From: an uncultured Chloroflexota bacterium
GTDB lineage: Bacteria > Chloroflexota > Dehalococcoidia > Lucifugimonadales > UBA826
DNA length: 32,523 nt
Direction of reading: 5' to 3'
Assembly (NCBI GenBank): GCA_913045625.1
Contig: CAJWPE010000011.1
Span: forward strand, 1 to 32,523
A model generated the notes under the pieces. The model ran no database searches, was not told the origin of the DNA, and saw nothing but the letters and a program-made list of their open reading frames with translations. Position 1 is the stretch's first letter. The number at the start of each line of letters is the position of its first letter. A program made the position numbers and the translations under genes. Below, in pieces: positions 25,316-31,732 of the stretch.

Positions 25316-25873
25316 TTATTTGATTGTTGAAATAGGTGCATTAGGCTTTCGCCCTCTCTTTTTATTCTTTTTAACAGGTAGCTCATCTTCTAAAAATGAA
25401 AGTTGACTATTATCAATATCATTAGTTTTTGGTTCCAATAAAGCATCAACCTCATCTTTAAAATTCTCAATATCACGAAAATCTCTATAAACACTAGCAA
25501 AACGTATATAAGCCACTCGATCTAATTTCCTTAAACTGTCCATTACCATTTCACCAATAGTTCGGGATGAAATTTCTGCTCTGGAAAGTTTTGCTAAGTC
25601 AGACTCAATATCACTAATCACTTTATCAATACTGCCAATTGGTAACGGCCTCTTAGCACATGCATTTTTTACGCTAATCCATAATTTTTGACTATCAAAA
25701 TCTTCACGATTCCCGTCACGTTTAACAACAGAAAGAGTACGAGTTTGAATTGTTTCATATGTAGTAAATCTAAGTGAACAAGACAAACATTCTCTACGCC
25801 TTCTAATGCTATCTGCAGAATCTCTAGAATCAATTACTTTTGAATTTTCACTACTACAATATGGACAAAACAA
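25316..25873 (-). CDS. nrdR: Transcriptional repressor NrdR with a basic C-terminal extension
   Basis: Represses ribonucleotide reductase genes in response to dATP/ATP. Zinc ribbon C3, C6, C29 and C32 (FCPYCSSEN; RRRRECLSCSLRFTTYE), then an ATP-cone (~46-136: VVKRDGNREDFDSQKLW, VAYIRFASVYRDF). The family usually ends near residue 150-160; here ~35 more residues finish in KKNKKRGRKPNAP, an AT-hook-like basic patch. The start is TTG at 25873 (reading MFCPYC), the only one that fits the conserved N-terminus. It sits between ftsZ and nrdJ and very likely controls its own operon through the boxes at 25940-25976. Confidence 0.94.
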   Translation of the reverse strand: MFCPYCSSENSKVIDSRDSADSIRRRRECLSCSLRFTTYETIQTRTLSVVKRDGNREDFDSQKLWISVKNACAKRPLPIGSIDKVISDIESDLAKLSRAEISSRTIGEMVMDSLRKLDRVAYIRFASVYRDFRDIENFKDEVDALLEPKTNDIDNSQLSFLEDELPVKKNKKRGRKPNAPISTIK

Positions 25874-25939
25874 TATATATAACCAAAATTAAATTAAATT
25901 TACAAACCACAACAACTCGTAGCTTGGAGTATGTAGAGT

Positions 25940-25955
25940 ACACCACATGTTGGGG
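25940..25955 (-). promoter_or_regulatory. NrdR-box-like operator (proximal)
   Basis: On the minus strand CCCCAACATGTGGTGT matches 11 of 16 positions of the NrdR box acaCwAtATaTwGtgt, including CwA, AT and GTGT. It lies about 20-35 bases after the predicted start and upstream of nrdR-nrdJ. Confidence 0.5.
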
Positions 25956-25960
25956 TATTA

Positions 25961-25976
25961 GCAATAACTATTGGGG
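25961..25976 (-). promoter_or_regulatory. NrdR-box-like operator (distal, weaker)
   Basis: On the minus strand CCCCAATAGTTATTGC shares CCCCAA with the proximal box at exactly 21 bp, two helical turns, and matches the NrdR consensus more weakly. It overlaps the predicted transcription start. Confidence 0.35.
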
Positions 25977-25979
25977 CAT

Positions 25980-25985
25980 ATTATA
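25980..25985 (-). promoter_or_regulatory. -10 element of the nrdR-nrdJ-proC-yggT operon
   Basis: Perfect TATAAT on the minus strand, just downstream of the ftsZ terminator and just upstream of the two NrdR-like boxes. No good -35 at 16-18 bases (AT-rich tract). The predicted leader is about 100 bases. The rest of the 222-base gap 25874-26095 holds nothing else I can recognise. Confidence 0.4.
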
Positions 25986-26045
25986 AAAGATTTTTAGCAA
26001 AAAAATATATTAGTTCAAACTTATAGGAACAAGAAAAATATTTTC

Positions 26046-26093
26046 AAAAAAAATAGTGTTATGTAGGCCATTATTTTTTTGATGGCCTACATA
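26046..26093 (-). terminator. Terminator after ftsZ
   Basis: Two bases past the ftsZ stop, a perfect 12-bp stem (TATGTAGGCCAT at 26060-26071 pairing with 26082-26093) encloses a 10-base loop. On the minus strand it is followed, after six bases, by eight T residues (26053-26046). It separates the ftsZ unit from nrdR. Confidence 0.75.
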
Positions 26094-26095
26094 TT

Positions 26096-27208
26096 TTATT
26101 CACCAGGAGGAGTACCAGAAATATTCCCAGAACTTCTTCGTAAAAATGGAGGTAAATCTAAAGAATCTTGATCAAACTGAACTCTATTAATAGAAGACAT
26201 TGTATTTTCAACATCCCTTTCCAATAGACTTTCAGTGGTAGGAAAACCGGTAGCAATTATAGTTATTTTAATTTCTCCATCCATTCGATGATCAGTACTC
26301 ATTCCAAAGATTATATTTGCCTCAGGGTCAACCACTCTTTGAATCACTTCAGCAGCCTCATGCAATTCATTCAATTTCAAATCAGTGCCTCCAGTAATAT
26401 TGAAAAGCACACCCGTTGCACCTTCAATTGATACATCCATGAGAGGATTAGTAATAGCTTGCTGAGCAGCATCTCTAGCCCTAGTATCTCCAGAGCCCCA
26501 ACCAATTGACATCCATGATGGACCAGCATCTTTCATTACGCTAGAAACATCAGCAAAATCTAAGTTAATGTCACCTGGATTTGTTATCAGTTCAGTAATC
26601 GACTGTACACCTAATCTAAGTACATCGTCAGCTAATTTAAATGCATTTTCAGCAGTAACTTCTTCTTGAGAAATAACACTCAATCTCTGATTAGGGATTA
26701 CTAAGCAAGTATCGACTTTTTCATGCAACTTATCTATACCAGCCTGAGCCTGTCTAGAACGACGAATTCCTTCAAAAGCAAATGGTTTAGTAACTACTCC
26801 GACTGTCAAAGCACCAGTTTCTTTAGCAATTTCAGCAATTACTGGTGCAGCACCTGTACCTGTTCCACCTCCCATTCCAGCAGCAACAAAAACCATATTT
26901 GCATCACGCAAAATATCATAAATTTCCTCGCGGCTTTCCTCAGCGGAAGCTGCTCCTTTCCCTGGATCTCCACCAACACCCATTCCTTGAGTTAATTGTT
27001 CTCCAATCCTAACTCTCACAGGAACATCACTTCGTAATAAAGCTTGAACATCTGTGTTCATTACTATGTACTCTACTCCCGAGACTCTATCCTTAAACAT
27101 TCTAGAAACAGCATTTGAACCTCCTCCACCAACACCAATTACTTTAATTTTAGCTACACCTTCTAATTCTCTGCCTGATATAGCTCCTGAAGCTGTATAT
27201 ATAGTCAT
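26096..27208 (-). CDS. ftsZ: Cell division protein FtsZ
   Basis: Tubulin-like GTPase that forms the division ring. The 370 residues show the nucleotide-binding GVGGGGSNAVSRM, the tubulin signature GGGTGTG (113-119), the T7 synergy loop NPGDINLDFADV (210-221) and the C-terminal partner-binding peptide DLPPFLRR (351-358) that docks FtsA and other tethers. The C-terminal linker is short. A strong GGAGG five bases before the ATG suggests high expression. It is the last gene of rsmH-ftsA-ftsZ, 17 bases after the C-terminal fragment of ftsA, and ends at a terminator. Confidence 0.97.
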   Translation of the reverse strand: MTIYTASGAISGRELEGVAKIKVIGVGGGGSNAVSRMFKDRVSGVEYIVMNTDVQALLRSDVPVRVRIGEQLTQGMGVGGDPGKGAASAEESREEIYDILRDANMVFVAAGMGGGTGTGAAPVIAEIAKETGALTVGVVTKPFAFEGIRRSRQAQAGIDKLHEKVDTCLVIPNQRLSVISQEEVTAENAFKLADDVLRLGVQSITELITNPGDINLDFADVSSVMKDAGPSWMSIGWGSGDTRARDAAQQAITNPLMDVSIEGATGVLFNITGGTDLKLNELHEAAEVIQRVVDPEANIIFGMSTDHRMDGEIKITIIATGFPTTESLLERDVENTMSSINRVQFDQDSLDLPPFLRRSSGNISGTPPGE

Positions 27209-27225
27209 AATTCCTCCGTGAAATA

Positions 27226-27462
27226 TTATATTTTCAAAGTAGTTTTTATTTTTTCAAAAATCTTATTTTTAGAACTATCACTTCTAAATTGTTTATTTTT
27301 AATATCGGCAAAATGTAAATTTTGATTTAAATCATTATTCCCATAAGTCAATAATCCTAGAGCAGTTGTAAATTGGTCAACTTGGAGAGATTCTGGGAAC
27401 AATATTTTGGAATTAATGGAATTTTTTTGAATAATTGAATTTGGAATATATTGGTCAATCAA
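27226..27462 (-). CDS. ftsA: FtsA C-terminal fragment in a shifted frame
   Basis: A 78-codon frame opening at TTG 27462 and overlapping the end of the N-terminal ftsA frame by eight bases. Its content is the missing end of FtsA: DQFTTALGLLTYG matches the last strand/helix of the actin-like fold, and KNKIFEKIKTTLKI is the expected amphipathic membrane-targeting helix. Fused to the upstream frame the total is about 415-420 residues, the normal FtsA length. The two frames join cleanly if one copy of the tandem TTGA in 27455-27465 is removed. It could be a frameshift mutation, an assembly error, or a real split gene translated by re-initiation at the overlapping TTG. No separate Shine-Dalgarno is evident. 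Confidence 0.8.
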   Translation of the reverse strand: MIDQYIPNSIIQKNSINSKILFPESLQVDQFTTALGLLTYGNNDLNQNLHFADIKNKQFRSDSSKNKIFEKIKTTLKI

Positions 27463-28480
27463 TCATTTCAAAAAATCCGGACAAATCAGAAGCACTCCCA
27501 GTGATGTTAACTACTGTATTTGGATCTTCTTTAATTCCTGCATGCCTCAACTTAATGTCTATTAAACGAATTAACTCTAGAGCTCTTTCTCTCATCAATT
27601 GCGCTAAATCTCGCCTTCGAATATTAATAGGAGTGTTTGAACCTATTACATTAATAGCAATTTCTTCATGAATATCAATTGATCCAGGAGAAGTGTGACC
27701 GTACCTTAATTTTAAATTTTCAGCATCTTCATAAGACATGTTATAGGTCAATGCAATATCATTTGTAAATTGAAACCCGCCGACAGGAATCACTGACAAA
27801 TAAACCATACTTCCTCGATTGAAAACAGCAATATCAGTAGTTCCTTCACCAATATTGATCATTACAGAATTAACTTTTTGCTGTTTAATATTGGAAGACG
27901 AATAATAATCCGCTAAAGGCTGAAAAATAAATTTCTCAACGGACAACCCTGCTCCACCCAAAGCCTCTCTGATAAAATTTGTTTGTTCTAAATTGGAAGT
28001 AACTAAATGAGTAGATACTTCAATTCCCTGAGCATGCATTCCAACAGGATCAACAATTCCACCATGACCATCTATTTTATACCTGAACGGAAATGAATGG
28101 ATAATTTCTCTAAATTCATTTCTTGCTTTTAAATTTACTTCTTGAGGAATAGACATTACTTCTTCATATGTAATTACTCCATGTGAACCTACTTGAGAAA
28201 AATAATCTTCACGATTTTCAAATCCGATTTGAGCTCCACTAATAGAAATATAAACAGAATCAGAATATCCTTTAGCCATATCAATAGCTTGAGAAAAGCT
28301 ATCTTTAATGGAATCTACAGCAAGAGAAACATTTTCAATCGAACCCTTTTTTATTCCATTAGACTTGGAATGACCAAAACCTACAACTTCCAAATATTTC
28401 TTTTTGGATTTTGTAGCTATTAGTGTAGAAACTTTTGAGGTTCCTAAATCTATTGCTGTAATAAAATCTTGATTAATCAT
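27455..28480 (-). CDS. ftsA: Cell division protein FtsA, N-terminal portion (frame ends early)
   Basis: Actin-like ATPase that tethers FtsZ to the membrane. Seen: phosphate-1 motif FITAIDLGTSKVSTLIA, the FtsA-specific 1C subdomain (FPFRYKIDGHGGIVDPVGM; EVSTHLVTSNLEQ), phosphate-2 motif VMINIGEGTTDIAVF, VIPVGGFQFTNDIA and the adenosine motif VVNITGSASDLSGFFEM. The frame stops at TGA 27455-27457, right after ...FFEMID, about 75 residues short of family length; the remainder is encoded in the next frame. ATG 28480, with AGGTG five bases upstream, is preferred over GTG 28486. The gene starts seven bases after rsmH. As read, the product would lack its membrane-targeting helix. Confidence 0.9.
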   Translation of the reverse strand: MINQDFITAIDLGTSKVSTLIATKSKKKYLEVVGFGHSKSNGIKKGSIENVSLAVDSIKDSFSQAIDMAKGYSDSVYISISGAQIGFENREDYFSQVGSHGVITYEEVMSIPQEVNLKARNEFREIIHSFPFRYKIDGHGGIVDPVGMHAQGIEVSTHLVTSNLEQTNFIREALGGAGLSVEKFIFQPLADYYSSSNIKQQKVNSVMINIGEGTTDIAVFNRGSMVYLSVIPVGGFQFTNDIALTYNMSYEDAENLKLRYGHTSPGSIDIHEEIAINVIGSNTPINIRRRDLAQLMRERALELIRLIDIKLRHAGIKEDPNTVVNITGSASDLSGFFEMID

Positions 28481-28486
28481 ATTCAC

Positions 28487-29413
28487 CTACATGCTCACGT
28501 TTAATGAAATTCTTTGGACTATTCGTAATTTCGCGCTACGGCTTCTAGGGTTAGAAGCTATTTCTTGTTCGTTTGGCTTAATCACTTTTTTATTAATTAT
28601 CTTAATTAGGGCAGAATGCTGACACTGACACTCAATCACTGAGACAGGGCAAACACAATTTAAAGAATTTTTCTTGAAAAAATTTTTTACAATTCTGTCC
28701 TCTAAAGAATGATATGAAATAACAGAAAGATTTCCTCCAAATTTCAGTAATTTTAGGGCTTCTTCTAATCCTTTTTCTACATTTCTTAATTCTTGATTAA
28801 CGTATATACGAAGAGCTTGAAAAACTTTCGTAGATGGATTAATTTTTGATTTAGATTGTCTTTTGCTATTTGAAATAATTTTTGTCAAATCAAAAGTAGT
28901 CTTTATAGGCCTAGAATCTACTATTGATTTAGCTATGATTCTTGATTGCCTCTCTTCCCCATATTTATAAAAAATATCTGCTAATTCTGATTCATCAAAT
29001 GAATTTAATACTTCACTTGCAGACATACCTTTGGTTTTATCAAATCGCATGTCTAAGTCCGAATCAAATCTAAAACTAAAGCCTCTTTGTGTGTCATCTA
29101 TTTGCATGGAAGACAAACCTAAATCTAATAAAATTCCGTCTACATCACAGTTATTAAAATTTCGTACTATTTGAACCATATCTACATAATTCCCCTGAGT
29201 AATATTCACTCTATTCCCAAAACTAGAAAGATTTTGTTGAGCCAATAAAACTGCATCTGAATCTAAATCAATTCCGATTACTGAAGAATTCGGGATTTTT
29301 TCTAATATTTCTCGAGAATGCCCACCCATACCTAAAGTAGCATCAACAAAGACTCCATTATTTAATCCTTCAAACGAAGTTATTACTTCTGTCAATAAAA
29401 CAGGTATATGCAC
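28487..29413 (-). CDS. rsmH: 16S rRNA (cytosine-1402 N4) methyltransferase RsmH
   Basis: Methylates C1402 in the ribosomal decoding centre. The 308 residues show HIPVLLTEV at the start, the SAM motif FVDATLGMGGHSREIL, IGIDLDSDAV, GILLDLGLSSMQIDD, RGFSFRFDSDLDMRFD, and VISYHSLEDRIVKNFF near the end. It starts with GTG at 29413. It opens a minimal division cluster: rsmH is followed directly by ftsA with no ftsL, ftsI or mur genes, and no mraZ lies upstream. The usual Cys-rich insertion before the C-terminus is present (CVCPVSVIECQCQH). Confidence 0.95.
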   Translation of the reverse strand: MHIPVLLTEVITSFEGLNNGVFVDATLGMGGHSREILEKIPNSSVIGIDLDSDAVLLAQQNLSSFGNRVNITQGNYVDMVQIVRNFNNCDVDGILLDLGLSSMQIDDTQRGFSFRFDSDLDMRFDKTKGMSASEVLNSFDESELADIFYKYGEERQSRIIAKSIVDSRPIKTTFDLTKIISNSKRQSKSKINPSTKVFQALRIYVNQELRNVEKGLEEALKLLKFGGNLSVISYHSLEDRIVKNFFKKNSLNCVCPVSVIECQCQHSALIKIINKKVIKPNEQEIASNPRSRSAKLRIVQRISLNVSM

Positions 29414-29471
29414 CCTGGACTTTCCCGTAACTATTAAATTTACTTATTCCCTCTTCTTTACTCAATACGAG

Positions 29472-29477
29472 TATAAT
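29472..29477 (+). promoter_or_regulatory. -10 element for mog-trmD-argF-der
   Basis: Perfect TATAAT in the 154-base divergent gap between rsmH and mog. No strong -35. The predicted start is near 29484, just before a terminator-like hairpin. Confidence 0.4.
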
Positions 29478-29490
29478 TTCACAACTGGAA

Positions 29491-29513
29491 TGCTTGCAGA
29501 GCAAGCAATTTTT
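29491..29513 (+). promoter_or_regulatory. Terminator-like hairpin in the mog leader (possible attenuator)
   Basis: A 7-bp perfect stem TGCTTGC / GCAAGCA with an AGA loop, followed by ATTTTT. No plus-strand gene ends here, so it would lie in the leader of the mog operon about 55 bases before the start codon. Its shape is that of an intrinsic terminator; a role in attenuation or mRNA stability is inferred. Confidence 0.45.
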
Positions 29514-29567
29514 GTTTCATTTTCATACGATTTTTCGTTTTTATGAGCATTTTGAGGGGTTATCACT

Positions 29568-30056
29568 ATGAATCAACAATTTAAAGTAGGAATTTTAACT
29601 ATTAGTGATTCAGGATCAATTGGCAAAAGAAAAGATGTTAGTGGGGCAATTTTAGAAAAATTTGCTGTTGCCAACAACTTAACAATTAGTCTAAAAGAAA
29701 TTATTCCTGATGATTTTGATCAAATTCAAGAAACCCTAATCGAATGGAGTGACAACGGAGAAGTAGATTTAATTTTGTCTACAGGTGGAACGGGATTAGG
29801 TCCAAGGGACCGAACACCCGAAGCTACAAAACTAATCTTAGATATAGAAGTTCCTGGAATAGCAGAAATCATGAGAATTAAAACTTTTTCTGAAACTCCC
29901 TTTGCTGTACTTAGCAGATCAGTGGCAGGAGTCAGGTCTGGTTGTTTAATTGTAAATCTGCCTGGTAGCCCTTCAGGTGTTGAACAGTGCATGAAAATCA
30001 TTTTACCTTCCATAAATCACGCATTAGAAATGATTAGAGGATGGAAAACACATTAA
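29568..30056 (+). CDS. mog: Molybdopterin adenylyltransferase family protein (MogA/MoaB)
   Basis: Activates molybdopterin by adenylation before metal insertion in molybdenum-cofactor synthesis. The 162 residues fit the single-domain MogA/MoaB size: KVGILTISDSGSIG, the nucleotide/MPT-binding LSTGGTGLGPRDRTPEAT, and VNLPGSPSGVEQCM near the end. MogA and MoaB are hard to separate by eye. GAGGGG lies nine bases before the ATG. No other moa or moe gene is in the window, and the next gene is trmD, so this is probably a convenience operon rather than a pathway cluster. Confidence 0.9.
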   Translation: MNQQFKVGILTISDSGSIGKRKDVSGAILEKFAVANNLTISLKEIIPDDFDQIQETLIEWSDNGEVDLILSTGGTGLGPRDRTPEATKLILDIEVPGIAEIMRIKTFSETPFAVLSRSVAGVRSGCLIVNLPGSPSGVEQCMKIILPSINHALEMIRGWKTH

Positions 30057-30058
30057 TC

Positions 30059-30814
30059 ATGATGTTTCATATATTTACATTATTCCCAAAAATGTTTTCG
30101 GAAATATTTTCCGATGGAATAATTGGTCGCGCTTTAAATGAAAATCTAATTAAAATTAATATTCACAATATTCGTGATTTTAGTAACGACAAACATTTTT
30201 CCGTAGATGATCTACCCTATGGAGGGGGACCAGGAATGTTGATGAAGCCAGAACCAATTTTCAATGCTGTAAACCAAATTAAAGATCAGTACAAAATCCA
30301 AAATAATTCTCCTGTCATTCTGACTACACCCCAAGGAGATAAATTGACTCATAATATTGCTCACAATTTTTCTGAATTCACAGAAATAATTATAATCTGT
30401 GGAAGATACGAAGGTTTTGATGAAAGAATCAGAAAGCATTTAGCAACTCATGAAATTAGTTTAGGAGATTTTGTTCTCAGTGGTGGTGAAATTCCAGCAA
30501 TGGCAATAGTTGATTCAATTTCAAGATTACTACCTAATGTATTGGGAAGTGATGAATCTGCAAAAAACGATTCATTTTATAAAAACTTTTTACAATTTCC
30601 TCAATATACTAGGCCATCAAATTTTGAAGGAATGCTCGTCCCTGAAGTATTATTATCTGGCAATCATAAAGATATAGAAAAATGGCGAAAAATTGAATCA
30701 ATCAAAAAAACGATTAATAAGCGCCCGGATCTTCTAGACTTACAACAATTCACCCAAGAAGAAAAAGAAATTTACTATCGAATTTTAGATGAAAATTCAA
30801 AGGAAAAAGAATGA
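30059..30814 (+). CDS. trmD: tRNA (guanine-37 N1) methyltransferase TrmD
   Basis: Methylates G37 beside the anticodon and so prevents +1 frameshifting at some codons. The start at ATG 30059 (251 residues) aligns the N-terminus MMFHIFTLFPKMF with the family (M-x8-P); the frame is open from 30041, but that would overlap mog. Seen: PYGGGPGMLMKPEPI, the SAM-binding knot ICGRYEGFDERI and SLGDFVLSGGEIPAMAIVDS. The C-terminal helical domain is present. Translation is probably coupled to the mog stop two bases upstream. It overlaps argF by ATGA. The usual partners rimM, rplS and rpsP are not adjacent. Confidence 0.95.
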   Translation: MMFHIFTLFPKMFSEIFSDGIIGRALNENLIKINIHNIRDFSNDKHFSVDDLPYGGGPGMLMKPEPIFNAVNQIKDQYKIQNNSPVILTTPQGDKLTHNIAHNFSEFTEIIIICGRYEGFDERIRKHLATHEISLGDFVLSGGEIPAMAIVDSISRLLPNVLGSDESAKNDSFYKNFLQFPQYTRPSNFEGMLVPEVLLSGNHKDIEKWRKIESIKKTINKRPDLLDLQQFTQEEKEIYYRILDENSKEKE

Positions 30815-31731
30815 AAAGTAAAGACTTTTTAACTATCAAAGACATTATTCCGAGAGAATTTATTAAATTAATTCAATCTGCAAAAGATATGAAAGACCAT
30901 CAAACTCCACAATTACTTACTGGAAAAACTGCTGCCCTAATATTTGAAAAACCCTCTTTGAGAACTCGAGTCAGTTTTGAAGTAGGAATAAAACAAATGG
31001 GTGGAACATCTATTTTTCTAAGTAATAATGAAATCGGTTTAGGAATTCGAGAACCAGTATCAGATGTAGCTATGGTATTAGATAGGTTAGTTGATGTAAT
31101 AATAGCTAGAGTTTATTCTCATCAAAGTTTAATAGAATTATCAAATCACACTTCCATTCCGGTAATTAATGCCCTTTCAGATATTGCTCACCCCTGCCAA
31201 GCACTAGGTGATTGCTTAACTATTTTTGAACAAAAAGGGCAATTACAAGGATTATCAGTAGCATTTATTGGAGATGGTAATAATATTGCAGGAAGCCTCG
31301 CCTTAGCATGTGCTTATTCTGGAATGAATTTTGGGATTGCATCGCCTGAAAAATACCAATTAAAACCTGACATCTGGAAAGAGGCTCAGGAAATAGCAAA
31401 AGAGAATAATACTACAATGAAGTGGTCATCAAATGTACAAGACATCGTATCAAATGCAGATATTGTGTATACCGATGTATGGGTAAGCATGGGAGACGAA
31501 GAGGAAAAAGAAGAAAGACTTAGCACTTTTTCCTCATATCAAGTCAACGAAAAAGTGCTTTCATTGGCCAAAAATGACTGCTTATTCATGCATGATATGC
31601 CTGCACATCGAGGTGAAGAAATTTCTATTAACATGTTAGATCATCCTAACTCTGTAGTGTATCAACAAGCAGAGAATAGGCTACATGCCCAAAAGTCAGT
31701 AATCAGAAACATATTCGAATCAAGTTTTTAA
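30811..31731 (+). CDS. argF: Ornithine carbamoyltransferase
   Basis: Makes citrulline from ornithine and carbamoyl phosphate in arginine synthesis. The 306 residues carry the carbamoyl-phosphate loop FEKPSLRTRVSFE (S-L-R-T-R at 49-53), HPCQALGD (127-134) and the ornithine loop DVWVSMGDE, which marks OTC rather than aspartate carbamoyltransferase. The usual HCLPAHRG is HDMPAHRG here (261-268), replacing the conserved Cys with Asp. The ATG overlaps the trmD stop by four bases. No other arginine gene is nearby. OTC is the best call; a relative with altered amino-substrate preference cannot be excluded. Confidence 0.92.
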   Translation: MKSKDFLTIKDIIPREFIKLIQSAKDMKDHQTPQLLTGKTAALIFEKPSLRTRVSFEVGIKQMGGTSIFLSNNEIGLGIREPVSDVAMVLDRLVDVIIARVYSHQSLIELSNHTSIPVINALSDIAHPCQALGDCLTIFEQKGQLQGLSVAFIGDGNNIAGSLALACAYSGMNFGIASPEKYQLKPDIWKEAQEIAKENNTTMKWSSNVQDIVSNADIVYTDVWVSMGDEEEKEERLSTFSSYQVNEKVLSLAKNDCLFMHDMPAHRGEEISINMLDHPNSVVYQQAENRLHAQKSVIRNIFESSF

Positions 31732-31732
31732 A

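Noticed and set aside
25874-26095. Small RNA gene in the largest intergenic gap
   Set aside because: Apart from the ftsZ terminator, a -10 and the NrdR-like boxes, the sequence is AT-rich without stable stems or a second terminator.
27466-27480. Programmed slippage on the six-T run in ftsA as the cause of the frame change
   Set aside because: Shifting there into the C-terminal frame hits a TGA at 27465-27463 first. The frame change must occur later, within ATGATTGAT.
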